A stretch of DNA of 64,000 bases, taken from Ruminobacter sp964520475 (lineage in GTDB: Bacteria > Pseudomonadota > Gammaproteobacteria > Enterobacterales > Succinivibrionaceae). Each line of letters begins with the position of its first letter. The first letter of the stretch is position 1. Under the pieces are notes generated by a model. That model was not told the origin of the DNA, did no database searches, and worked only from the letters and a program-made list of their open reading frames with translations. Positions 16,300 to 23,930 of the stretch are shown in pieces. The position numbers and the translations under genes were made by a program. The stretch is taken from assembly GCA_964520475.1 (NCBI GenBank), contig CAZFNS010000008.1:1-64000 (forward strand). The letters run 5' to 3'.

Positions 16300-18244
16300 G
16301 AGGTTCCTCCCGTCCGGAAGCCGCGCCGAATTCGCGCGTCCGCCGTTCCAGAATTTCGCTTTTTTCCATCCAGAGCGTTTCCGCCTCGCCGAGCTCGGAC
16401 TCCGTCCGGCTCCGCCTCAGCAGGACGTCCCGCAATTCCTCCCGGCGTCCGGGGTCGTACAGTTTTTCGTCGGCGAGCCGGGCTTCGAGCCGGGCCTTCA
16501 GATCGGAAAGCTCGGCGATCCGTCTGTCGAGATTTTCGATTTCCTGTTTCAGCGGCCGGAGACTTTCCCTGAACCCGGCCTCGATTTTCTTCCGTTCCTT
16601 CGATTTGAACGCCGCGTTCCGCTCCGGCCCGGGTTCCGGGGCCGCCGGGCGGGCCCGTTCGGCGGTTTTCTTTTTGTCGAGCCCGGCGAGATAGGCGCGG
16701 TAGTCGCCGAGGTCGCCCGCGAACGGGGCGACGCGGCCCTCGCTGACGAGATAAAACTCGTCGGTGGTGGTTTTGAGGAGGTGGCGGTCGTGGGAAACCG
16801 CGATCAGGGCTCCCCGGAAGCCGGCAAGCGCCAGGATGAGGGCCTCGCGCATGTCGAGATCCAGGTGGTTGGTCGGCTCGTCCAGGAGCAGCAGGTTGGG
16901 GCGCTGCCAGACGATGAGCGCGAGGGCGAGCCGGGCTTTTTCCCCGCCGCTGAAATGGCCGGTTTCCTCGAGGGCCTTGTCCCCGCCGAAGCCGAAGCCG
17001 CCGAGGAAGGAGCGCAGATCCTGCTCCCGGGCGTCCGGGGCCAGCCGCGCCAGGTGGGCGAGGGGCGAGGCCCCGCCGTCGAGGCTTTCCACCCGGTGCT
17101 GGGCGAAATAGCCGATTCTGACGCCCTTGGCCGCGTTCAGGACGCCGCCGAGCGGGGGAATGACCCCGGCCAGCGTTTTGATGAGCGTGGATTTGCCGGC
17201 GCCGTTACGGCCGAGCAGGCCGATCCGCGACCCGGGAGAAAGAGTGAGTTCAACGCCGGTCAGGACGGTTTTGTCCGGATAGCCGGCGGTCAGGTCTTCC
17301 AGGCGGACGAGCGCGCGGGGCATTTCGCCGCAGTCCCCGAATTCGAACGAGAAAGGCGAGTCGTAGCGGGCGAGGACGATCCGTTCCATCTTTTCCATGG
17401 CCTTCAGGCGGCTCTGCGCCTGCCTGGCCTTGGTCGCCTTGTACCGGAACCTGTCCACGAAGGAGCGCAGTCGGGCGAGCTTTGCCTGCTGCTTTTCGTA
17501 AAGGGCTTCCTGCAGGGCGATCCGGCGGGACCTTTCCTCCTCGAAGGCGGAGAAGTTGCCCGTGTACATGCGCAGCTTCAGGTTCTCGATATGGATGACG
17601 CGCGTGCAGATGTTGTCCAGGAAGTCCCGGTCGTGCGAGACGATGATAAGGGTGCCGGGGTAGCCGCGCAGCCAGTCCTCGAGCCAGATCACCGTGTCAA
17701 GATCCAGATGGTTGGTGGGCTCGTCGAGCAGCAGCAGATCCGAGGGGCAGAGCAGCGCCCGGGCGAGATTGAGGCGCATCCGCCAGCCCCCGGAGAAGTT
17801 TTTCACCGGGGCGTCGTAATCTTCCCGGGCGAAGCCCAGGCCGGTAAGCAGGGCCTCGGCCCGGTTCCGGACGGCGTAGCCCCCGGCGGCTTCGAGTTCC
17901 GCGTGCGCGGCGGCCGCCGCCATGCCGTCCCCCCGCTCTTCGGCCGCGCGCGCCGCGGCCTGCAGGCGGCGGAACTTCGCGTCCCCGTCCATGACGTAGT
18001 CGGCGGCGCCCTCGGCGAGGGCGGGGGTCTCCTGGGAAACCGAAGCGACGACCCAGCCGTCCGGGACGACGATTTCCCCGGCCTCGGGAGCCAGTTCCCC
18101 TTTTATCGCCGCGAACAGGGACGATTTGCCGCACCCGTTTTTGCCCACCAGGCCGACTTTGGCGCGCGGGTACACGACCGCCGAGGCGTCCTTCAGCAGG
18201 ACGGCGCCTCCCCGCGCTATTTCGAGATTGTTAAAGTAAAGCAT
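16292..18244 (-). CDS. yheS: ABC-F ATPase YheS
   Basis: A 650-residue soluble ABC-F protein with two ATPase cassettes and no membrane domain; family members act on the ribosome. The first Walker A is GKNGCGKSS and its signature is FSGGWRMRL with LLLDEPTNHLD. The linker helix is rich in Arg/Lys/Gln (P-site interaction motif region, residues 240-290). The second cassette has GRNGAGKST and FSGGEKARLAL. A charged C-terminal coiled coil follows residue 540. Order and identity along the whole length fit YheS of E. coli, which also lies near slyD. The exact role (translation rescue) is family inference. Confidence 0.92.
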   Translation of the reverse strand: MLYFNNLEIARGGAVLLKDASAVVYPRAKVGLVGKNGCGKSSLFAAIKGELAPEAGEIVVPDGWVVASVSQETPALAEGAADYVMDGDAKFRRLQAAARAAEERGDGMAAAAAHAELEAAGGYAVRNRAEALLTGLGFAREDYDAPVKNFSGGWRMRLNLARALLCPSDLLLLDEPTNHLDLDTVIWLEDWLRGYPGTLIIVSHDRDFLDNICTRVIHIENLKLRMYTGNFSAFEEERSRRIALQEALYEKQQAKLARLRSFVDRFRYKATKARQAQSRLKAMEKMERIVLARYDSPFSFEFGDCGEMPRALVRLEDLTAGYPDKTVLTGVELTLSPGSRIGLLGRNGAGKSTLIKTLAGVIPPLGGVLNAAKGVRIGYFAQHRVESLDGGASPLAHLARLAPDAREQDLRSFLGGFGFGGDKALEETGHFSGGEKARLALALIVWQRPNLLLLDEPTNHLDLDMREALILALAGFRGALIAVSHDRHLLKTTTDEFYLVSEGRVAPFAGDLGDYRAYLAGLDKKKTAERARPAAPEPGPERNAAFKSKERKKIEAGFRESLRPLKQEIENLDRRIAELSDLKARLEARLADEKLYDPGRREELRDVLLRRSRTESELGEAETLWMEKSEILERRTREFGAASGREEPHA

Positions 18245-18413
18245 AGGTTTCCGCCCGAGAACGGCGCCCGGGGCTCCGGGAAGACGCCGCCGGAAAATTT
18301 TTCAAAGTTTAATACATATGCCGGGCTCTGTCCACTTTCCGCCCGCGGCCGGCAACGGGCCCTCCCGCGCGCCCGCGCCGGGGCAAATCGGTAATTTTTT
18401 ACGTCCGCGCCTG

Positions 18414-18422
18414 TGCTATAAT
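18414..18422 (+). promoter_or_regulatory. Extended -10 promoter for slyD
   Basis: TGCTATAAT, a full extended -10 (TGn plus perfect TATAAT). There is no good -35. It lies about 45 bp before the start codon. The same TGCTATAAT occurs upstream of xseB and ribF. Confidence 0.6.
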
Positions 18423-18465
18423 TGGGGAGTTTCGTTTCAAACGGGTTATTTGCTGAGATTTTTTT

Positions 18466-19376
18466 ATGAAGATTACATCAAACACCGTCGTGTCAATCGA
18501 CTACATCGTCACCGACGAAAACGGCCAGGTTCTCGACACCACCAACGGCCAGGACGCGATGGAGGTGCTCATCGGCCATTCGAACATCGTGCCCGGGCTG
18601 GAGGACGCCCTGCTCGGCAAGGAGAAAGGCGACAGCGTCGACGTGCTGGTGCCCCCCGAAAGAGCTTACGGCGTCAGGCATCCCGAGCTGATCCAGGAAA
18701 TCGGGCGCAATCTCTTCGAGGGCATGGAACTCCGCGTGGGCGACAGCTTCCTCGCCGACACCGATCTGGGCAGGAAGCCCATCGTGGTCAGGGAAATCAG
18801 GGAAAACACCGTGGTGGTGGACGGAAACCACCCGCTCGCGGGCATGGCCCTTAAATTCATGGTGGACATCATCGACGTCAGACAGGCGACCGACTCGGAA
18901 ATCGAGCACGGCCACGTGCACGGCCCTGACGGTTGCTGCCACGAGGGCGGGAGCGATCGCGACGGCGGGCACGAGTGCTGCCGGGGCGGGAGCCGCGACG
19001 GCGAGTGCGGGCACGATCACGGGCACGGACACGGACACTGCCACGGCCTCGGGCATGAGCATGAGGACGGGCACGAGCACGAGCACGAGCATGAGCATGA
19101 GCATGAGCATGAGGACGAGCACGGGCACGAGCACGAGCATGAGCATGAGCATGAGCATGAAGGCGAACCCGAGCGCGAGGAAAGCCGCGAGTCCGNNNNN
19201 NNNNNNNNNNNNNNNNNNNNNNNNNNNNNNNNNNNNNNNNNNNNNNNNNNNNNNNNNNNNNNNNNNNNNNNNNNNNNNNNNNNNNNNNNNNNNNNGAGCA
19301 TGAGCATGAGCATGAAGGCGAACCCGAGCGCGAGGAAAGCCGCGAGTCCGGCGGGGACGAAGGCGGGCGCGGCTGA
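18466..19376 (+). CDS. slyD: FKBP-type peptidyl-prolyl isomerase / metallochaperone SlyD (interrupted by assembly gap)
   Basis: A prolyl isomerase and chaperone that also feeds nickel to hydrogenase maturation in E. coli. The FKBP domain is split by an insert-in-flap domain over residues 1-150 (VSIDYIVTDENG, GLEDALLGKEKGD, ERAYG). The tail is far more extreme than the E. coli His/Cys-rich end: CC pairs, then long Glu-His repeats. The 100-N gap and a duplicated 55-bp contig end (19296-19350) break the reading frame here. Removing them gives one frame ending GGDEGGRG and a stop at 19374, about 251 residues. The repeat itself probably caused the assembly break, so the repeat number is unreliable. 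Confidence 0.9.
19141..19350. repeat. Assembly gap 2 flanked by an identical 55-bp contig overlap, inside slyD
   Basis: Bases 19141-19195 and 19296-19350 are identical over 55 bp and flank 100 Ns (19196-19295). The pattern equals gap 1 exactly. The segment includes GAGCAT hexamer repeats that would confuse a short-read assembler. Confidence 0.9.
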
Positions 19377-19402
19377 GCCGGCCCCCGGCGCGATTGACCG
19401 TC

Positions 19403-20926
19403 ATGAAGCACATCGTTAAATTTTTCCCCGAAATAATCGTCAAAAGCAGATCCGTCCGCAAGGAAATGTCCCGGGTGCTGCAGAGCAACATCAGAAACGT
19501 CCTGGGACGCTCCGGGGTTAAGGTCAGGATTCAGGACTGCTGGGACAAACTGGTGATCCGCCCCGACGAGCGGTACCCGTGCCCGCGGACCGCCGCGGAA
19601 ATCGGGGAGCTGCTCGGCCGGATACCGGGGATCCACGCCGTGCTCGAGGCGGAAGAGTACGGGTACTCCTCCCTGCGCGACGTTTACGAAAAAACGGCGG
19701 CCGTTTACGGCGAAAAGCTCGCCGGCAAAACCTTTTGCGTGCGCGTGAAGCGCAAGGGGAACCAGGATTTCAGCTCGGTCGACGTCGAGCGGTACGTGGG
19801 CGGCGAGCTCCACGACAATTTCCCTTCGGCCGGCGTCAGGCTGGAAGACCCGGATCTGACCGTCTCCATCGAGATAGACGGGGACCGCATGTTCCTGGTC
19901 ACCGCGGTCCGCCCCGGCATGGGCGGGTATCCCCTGTCCACGCAGGACGACGTCCTCAGCCTCATATCCGGGGGCTTCGACTCGGGCGTGTCGACGTATA
20001 TGCTGATTAGAAGGGGCTGCCGGGTGCATTACCTCTTCTTCAACCTCGGCGGGACCGAGCACGAGACCGGGGTCATGCGGGAATGCTACTATCTCTGGGA
20101 CAAATACGCCTCGTCGCACCGGGTCCGCTTCATCAGCGTGCCTTTTGAGAAAATGGTCGGCGAGATCCTCACCAAAACCCATCACAGCGTGCGCGGCGTC
20201 ATTCTGAAGAGGATGATGTTGCGCGCCGCCGCGGCCGTCGCCGCGCGGGCGGGCGCGGGAGCGCTCGCCACCGGGGAAAGCCTCGGGCAGGTCTCCAGCC
20301 AGACCCTGGCCAACCTCGCGGTCATCGACGCCGCGGCCGGCGTCCTGGTCCTGCGCCCGCTCATCGCGGCCGACAAGCAGGACATCATCGACCGGGCCCG
20401 GGAAATCGGCACGATCCGTTTCGCTGAAACCATGCCCGAGTACTGCGGGATCATCTCGGACCGGCCGACGGTCAGGGCCGACCCCGCCTTCGTGGCGAGC
20501 GAGGAGGCGAAGATCGACCCCGCCCTCGCCGGGGAGCTCGCCGCGGCCGCGCGCTGGACGGACATCCGGGACGTCCCGGGGATCACCGCGGAGATGATCG
20601 AGCGCGACGTCGAGGTCACCGAGTTCGCCGCGAGCAACGAGGTCGTCGTGGACATCAGGACCCGGGAGGAGATCGAGGCCAGGCCGCTGGTCACGGAAAA
20701 GGAGCATCTCGAGATCCCCTTTTTCAAGATCTCGTCGGTGTTCGGCGGCCTCGACCGGACCAGGACTTATCTGCTTTACTGCGGCAGGGGCGTGATGAGC
20801 CGGATGCAGGCGCGGCACCTCATGGATCTGGGCTACCGCAACGTCAAGGTGTACCGGGAGCCGGAAAAGCGGGCGGGATCCTGCGCGGCCCCGCCGCGGG
20901 AGCGGCCCGCGGGCGGCGGCGAATGA
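19403..20926 (+). CDS. thiI: tRNA 4-thiouridine synthase / thiamine thiazole sulfurtransferase
   Basis: Transfers sulfur to U8 of tRNA and supports thiazole synthesis. The 507-residue product has a THUMP domain (about 60-165), a PP-loop pyrophosphatase motif SGGFDSGVS at residues 189-197 and VSSQTL downstream. A C-terminal rhodanese domain carries the catalytic Cys at about residue 460 (LYCGRGVMSR), the equivalent of E. coli Cys456. The ATG at 19403 matches the conserved start MKHIVKFFPEI; an in-frame TTG nine bases earlier is less likely. It lies 26 bp after slyD and is probably co-transcribed with it. It is the first gene of a block conserved with E. coli (thiI, yajL, panE, xseB, ispA, dxs, yajQ). 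Confidence 0.96.
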   Translation: MKHIVKFFPEIIVKSRSVRKEMSRVLQSNIRNVLGRSGVKVRIQDCWDKLVIRPDERYPCPRTAAEIGELLGRIPGIHAVLEAEEYGYSSLRDVYEKTAAVYGEKLAGKTFCVRVKRKGNQDFSSVDVERYVGGELHDNFPSAGVRLEDPDLTVSIEIDGDRMFLVTAVRPGMGGYPLSTQDDVLSLISGGFDSGVSTYMLIRRGCRVHYLFFNLGGTEHETGVMRECYYLWDKYASSHRVRFISVPFEKMVGEILTKTHHSVRGVILKRMMLRAAAAVAARAGAGALATGESLGQVSSQTLANLAVIDAAAGVLVLRPLIAADKQDIIDRAREIGTIRFAETMPEYCGIISDRPTVRADPAFVASEEAKIDPALAGELAAAARWTDIRDVPGITAEMIERDVEVTEFAASNEVVVDIRTREEIEARPLVTEKEHLEIPFFKISSVFGGLDRTRTYLLYCGRGVMSRMQARHLMDLGYRNVKVYREPEKRAGSCAAPPRERPAGGGE

Positions 20927-20931
20927 CGAAC

Positions 20932-20967
20932 AAAGACCCGGGCGGGATCGTCCGGGTCTTTGCTTTT
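20932..20967. terminator. Bidirectional terminator between thiI and yajL
   Basis: AAAGACCCGG (20932-20941) pairs with CCGGGTCTTT (20952-20961), then GCTTTT. It lies 5 bp after the thiI stop and between convergent genes. Confidence 0.8.
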
Positions 20968-20999
20968 CCGCGCGGGCGGGAAGCCCGCCGGGGGAGGGG

Positions 21000-21569
21000 T
21001 TACGCCAGGGCGTTCGGGCCGAACAGCATGTTCCCCGCCACCCGTTCGGCGGTTTCGGTGTCCTTGAGCACGGCGAGCACGGTCAGGCCGAATTTGCAGG
21101 CGAAGGCCGGGCCCCGCGCGGTGATGATCCGGTTCACCGGATCGACGACGACGTCTTCCTCGGACTTGCAGCGGATCTCGTCGGTGGTGCCGGGATAACC
21201 CGTGGCGGGGGTGTTCTCGTCGAGGATGCCGTGGCGGGCGAGGACGAACCCCGGGCCGGCGCAGATGGCGGCGATCAGCCCGCCGCGCTTCTTCTGGGCG
21301 CGCAGCACCCGGCCGACCAGCTCGGAGTCGCGGCAGTTGCAGGCTCCTTTGTATCCTCCCGGCACGATGACCGCGTCGTATCCTTCCTCCGCGTCCTTGA
21401 GCAGAATGTCGGCTTTCACCGTAAGCCCGTGGGAGGTCCGCACCTCGAGGGAAGCGTCGGACAGCGCCGCGAGGGTGACTTCGACGCCGCCGCGGGTGAG
21501 GATGTCGGCGGGGGCGACGGTTTCGATGTCTTCGGCTCCCTCGGCGAATATTATCAATGCTCTGGTCAT
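21000..21569 (-). CDS. yajL: DJ-1/PfpI family chaperone YajL
   Basis: A 189-residue DJ-1 superfamily protein implicated in protection of proteins against oxidative or carbonyl damage. The nucleophile-elbow Cys is in AICAGPGFVLA near residue 106, and the DJ-1 acid is the Glu near residue 15. Family length is normal. AAGGAG precedes the ATG. The ATG overlaps the panE stop (ATGA), so it is the second gene of a panE-yajL operon. E. coli has the same pair next to thiI. The precise activity of YajL is disputed in the literature. Confidence 0.93.
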   Translation of the reverse strand: MTRALIIFAEGAEDIETVAPADILTRGGVEVTLAALSDASLEVRTSHGLTVKADILLKDAEEGYDAVIVPGGYKGACNCRDSELVGRVLRAQKKRGGLIAAICAGPGFVLARHGILDENTPATGYPGTTDEIRCKSEEDVVVDPVNRIITARGPAFACKFGLTVLAVLKDTETAERVAGNMLFGPNALA

Positions 21570-22531
21570 ATGGACTCCTTCTGAGATTTCAGCGTGCTGT
21601 AGAGATATCGGGCGTATGGTGTTTTTATACCATATTTCGCGGCCGTTTTGATTAAAACGCCCAAAATATAATCCAATTCTGTCCGCTTGCCGCCATAATA
21701 ATCCCGGTGCGTGGAGGAATAGTTCGCGGCGGTCGCCCGGGCGACGCCGGCCGCCCGCTCCGCGATTTCGGCCGGGGTGGTTTTCAGCCCGAGCCGCTCC
21801 AGCACGGGGGCGATCTCGGCCGCGATGTCCGCCATGAGCCCGGGGTACGCGAGTATCCCGCCGTTGCGGCAGTTCTTGAGCGCGGTCAGGGGGTTGATGA
21901 CGGCGTTCACCGCCAGTTTCGCGAGGAGTTCCCCGCGGATGGCGTCCGTGTAGGCCCCCATGGGCATGCTTTTCACGAAATATTTGACGAGAGGGGTCTC
22001 CCGCGCGTGCCGCAGGGGCCCGGCGCGGGTGGGGCCGAGGCCGTTTTCGCGGACGCTGAACCCGCGGTGCTCGGCGCCGTTCGCGGTCGCCGCCACGTAG
22101 AGCCGTCCGGTCCGGGTCAGCCGGGCGAGTTCGTCCTGGACGCCGAAGCCGTTCACCATGAGGATCACGGGGGTGCGCGCCCGCAGGTGGGGCCGGATGT
22201 CGCGGATCACCCCGGACACCGAATAGGCCTTGACGGTGATGACCACGAGGTCCGCGGTCCGCGCGGAGGGCGCCGGGCCGACGTCCCGGACGCAGCGCCG
22301 GGAGGCGCCGAGGGAATCCAGGCGGCAGCGGCAGACGGCCTTCCGCGCCTTCGCGACGCGGGTGTCGGTGAAACCGACCCTGAAACGGCCGCCGCGGCGC
22401 AGGAACTCCGCCGTGAGCTGACCGATGCTGCCGGCCCCGATGATGCGGACGGAGGGCCTGCCGTCGGCTTTCTTCCGCCCCGGGGCGGGTGAGGGCTTCC
22501 GCGCGGCGCCCGGATATTTACAGTTTTTCAT
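21566..22531 (-). CDS. panE: 2-dehydropantoate 2-reductase (ketopantoate reductase)
   Basis: NADPH-dependent reduction of ketopantoate to pantoate in pantothenate and CoA synthesis. The Rossmann start is RIIGAGSIGQL. Conserved later features are VITVKAYSV, the catalytic Lys and surrounding KLAVNAVINPLTAL, and the NYSSTHRD segment. The 321-residue product carries about 27 extra residues before the Rossmann fold, rich in Lys, Arg, Pro and Ala. No GTG or ATG lies at the expected start, so the extension is either real or translation begins at an unusual codon. Operon with yajL; divergent from xseB. Confidence 0.9.
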   Translation of the reverse strand: MKNCKYPGAARKPSPAPGRKKADGRPSVRIIGAGSIGQLTAEFLRRGGRFRVGFTDTRVAKARKAVCRCRLDSLGASRRCVRDVGPAPSARTADLVVITVKAYSVSGVIRDIRPHLRARTPVILMVNGFGVQDELARLTRTGRLYVAATANGAEHRGFSVRENGLGPTRAGPLRHARETPLVKYFVKSMPMGAYTDAIRGELLAKLAVNAVINPLTALKNCRNGGILAYPGLMADIAAEIAPVLERLGLKTTPAEIAERAAGVARATAANYSSTHRDYYGGKRTELDYILGVLIKTAAKYGIKTPYARYLYSTLKSQKESI

Positions 22532-22622
22532 CCGAAACGGGGCATACCGCGGCCCTGCGCCGCGAATATACCGTTAAATTAACACAAATGGCCGATGCGG
22601 TGCCACGAAACGTCAAATGACG

Positions 22623-22631
22623 TGCTATAAT
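22623..22631 (+). promoter_or_regulatory. Extended -10 promoter for xseB-ispA-dxs
   Basis: TGCTATAAT, matching the extended -10 consensus. No clear -35. A short CTGTC/GACAG hairpin (22639-22651) would start at about +1. Confidence 0.6.
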
Positions 22632-22715
22632 TGAGCACCTGTCAGGGACAGCATTATAGGACTACCCGCGCCTGTTAGTAAACAATTTGCGTGTGATTAC
22701 AGGAGGTTCGTGCGA

Positions 22716-22973
22716 ATGGAACAGCGGCAGACTCTCGAGCAGATGCTCGAACAGATTGACGCACTGGTGAAGACCATGGAGTCCGGCGCCATCCCCCTGT
22801 CGGAACATCTCGCCCTTTTCGAGCGGGGCGTGGGACTCATCAGGAACTGCGAGCAGGCGCTCAGGGAAGCGGAGGGCCGGGTCAGGATCCTGACGGACGG
22901 ACAGGCCCTCGCCGACGGGACCGGGACCCCGGATCAGGTCCTGGCCGATTTCAGCCCCGAGCCGCGCGGCTAG
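22716..22973 (+). CDS. xseB: Exodeoxyribonuclease VII small subunit
   Basis: The 85-residue helical small subunit that binds XseA to form exonuclease VII. It has the family pattern TLEQMLEQIDALVKTMESG, then SLSEHLALFERGV-like and LREAEGRV. A strong AGGAGG (22701-22706) is nine bases before the ATG at 22716 but only three before the in-frame GTG at 22710, so the ATG is preferred. First gene of the xseB-ispA-dxs operon, as in E. coli. Confidence 0.93.
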   Translation: MEQRQTLEQMLEQIDALVKTMESGAIPLSEHLALFERGVGLIRNCEQALREAEGRVRILTDGQALADGTGTPDQVLADFSPEPRG

Positions 22974-22995
22974 CGCTTCCGGCACAGGAGCTCAG

Positions 22996-23023
22996 GGCGG
23001 GACGCGGCACCCCGCGTCCCGCC
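22996..23023 (+). other. Hairpin in the xseB-ispA intergenic region
   Basis: GGCGGGACGCGG / CCGCGTCCCGCC, a 12-bp perfect stem with a 4-nt loop. It ends 12 nt before the ispA ATG, which lacks a good Shine-Dalgarno. There is no U-tract. It may control ispA translation or mRNA stability. Confidence 0.55.
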
Positions 23024-23035
23024 GGTGCGTTTGTT

Positions 23036-23926
23036 ATGAATATGAAGTTGGCACTGAAGCAATATCAGGACAGAGTTAACGATCGGCTGCGCCGGGCGGT
23101 CGAAGGCATTCCCCCCGTGGCCGTGAAGCTCAACGAGGCGATGAAATACGGAACCCTGCTCGGCGGCAAGCGGGTGCGGCCCTTCCTCGTTTACGCCACC
23201 GCCGGCTCGCTCGGAGCCGATCTGGCGCTCGCCGACGCCCCCGCGGTCGCCATCGAGTGCATCCACGCCTATTCCCTGATTCACGACGATCTTCCCGCCA
23301 TGGACGACGACGATCTCAGAAGGGGCCGCCCCACGGTTCACAAGGCGTACGGCGAGGCCGCCGGCGTGCTTTCGGGGGACGCGCTCCAGGCTTTCGCCTT
23401 CGAGGTCCTGGCCGGGGCCGAGTTCCCCGCCGACATGCTCGGCAATCAGCTGGAAATGCTGCGGGTCCTCGCGCGGGGCAGCGGCTCCCGGGGCATGTGC
23501 GCGGGGCAGGAACTCGACATCGAGGCGGAGGGCCGCCGGGTCACGCTCGAGGAGCTCGAAAAGGTGCATCGGTACAAGACGGGAGCCCTCATCGAGAGCG
23601 CCGTGGAGCTCGGCCTCCTGTGCGCCCGCTCGGTGAGCGGCGGCGTCCGGGAGGCGTTCCTCCGCTACGCGCGCTGCGCCGGCCTGGCTTTCCAGGTGTG
23701 GGACGACGTGCTGGACATCATTTCGGACACGGAGACGCTCGGCAAGCCGCAGGGCTCGGATCTGGACGGCGGCAAGAGCACTTATCCCGGGCTGATGGGA
23801 CTCGGGAACGCGCAGGCATACGCCCGCTCGCTCGCCGCCGAGGCCGCGGAGGCCCTCGCGGGCCTGCCGCTCGACACCTCGGTGCTCCGGAGCTTCGCGA
23901 CGTACATTGTGGAAAGGGATCACTAG
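23036..23926 (+). CDS. ispA: Farnesyl diphosphate synthase (geranyltranstransferase)
   Basis: Condenses IPP with DMAPP and GPP to farnesyl diphosphate, the precursor for quinones and undecaprenyl phosphate. The 296-residue product has GGKRVRP, the first Asp-rich motif DDLPAMDDDDLRRG, CAGQELD (GGQ in E. coli) and the second Asp-rich motif VWDDVLDI. The start may be ATG 23036 or ATG 23042. dxs follows after 4 bp, placing two isoprenoid steps in one operon. Confidence 0.95.
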   Translation: MNMKLALKQYQDRVNDRLRRAVEGIPPVAVKLNEAMKYGTLLGGKRVRPFLVYATAGSLGADLALADAPAVAIECIHAYSLIHDDLPAMDDDDLRRGRPTVHKAYGEAAGVLSGDALQAFAFEVLAGAEFPADMLGNQLEMLRVLARGSGSRGMCAGQELDIEAEGRRVTLEELEKVHRYKTGALIESAVELGLLCARSVSGGVREAFLRYARCAGLAFQVWDDVLDIISDTETLGKPQGSDLDGGKSTYPGLMGLGNAQAYARSLAAEAAEALAGLPLDTSVLRSFATYIVERDH

Positions 23927-23930
23927 GCAG

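Noticed and set aside
19050..19195. GAGCAT/GAGCAC hexamers as a CRISPR or intergenic satellite
   Set aside because: They are in frame in slyD and encode a Glu-His metal-binding tail; there are no spacers.
18878..20818. Long minus-strand frame across slyD tail, gap 2 and thiI
   Set aside because: It only stays open because Ns are read through and because it shadows thiI.
22658..22668. 11-base motif AGGACTACCCG shared by the xseB leader and the decarboxylase leader (11692-11702, minus strand)
   Set aside because: Matches of 11 bases between random positions are expected many times in 64 kb.
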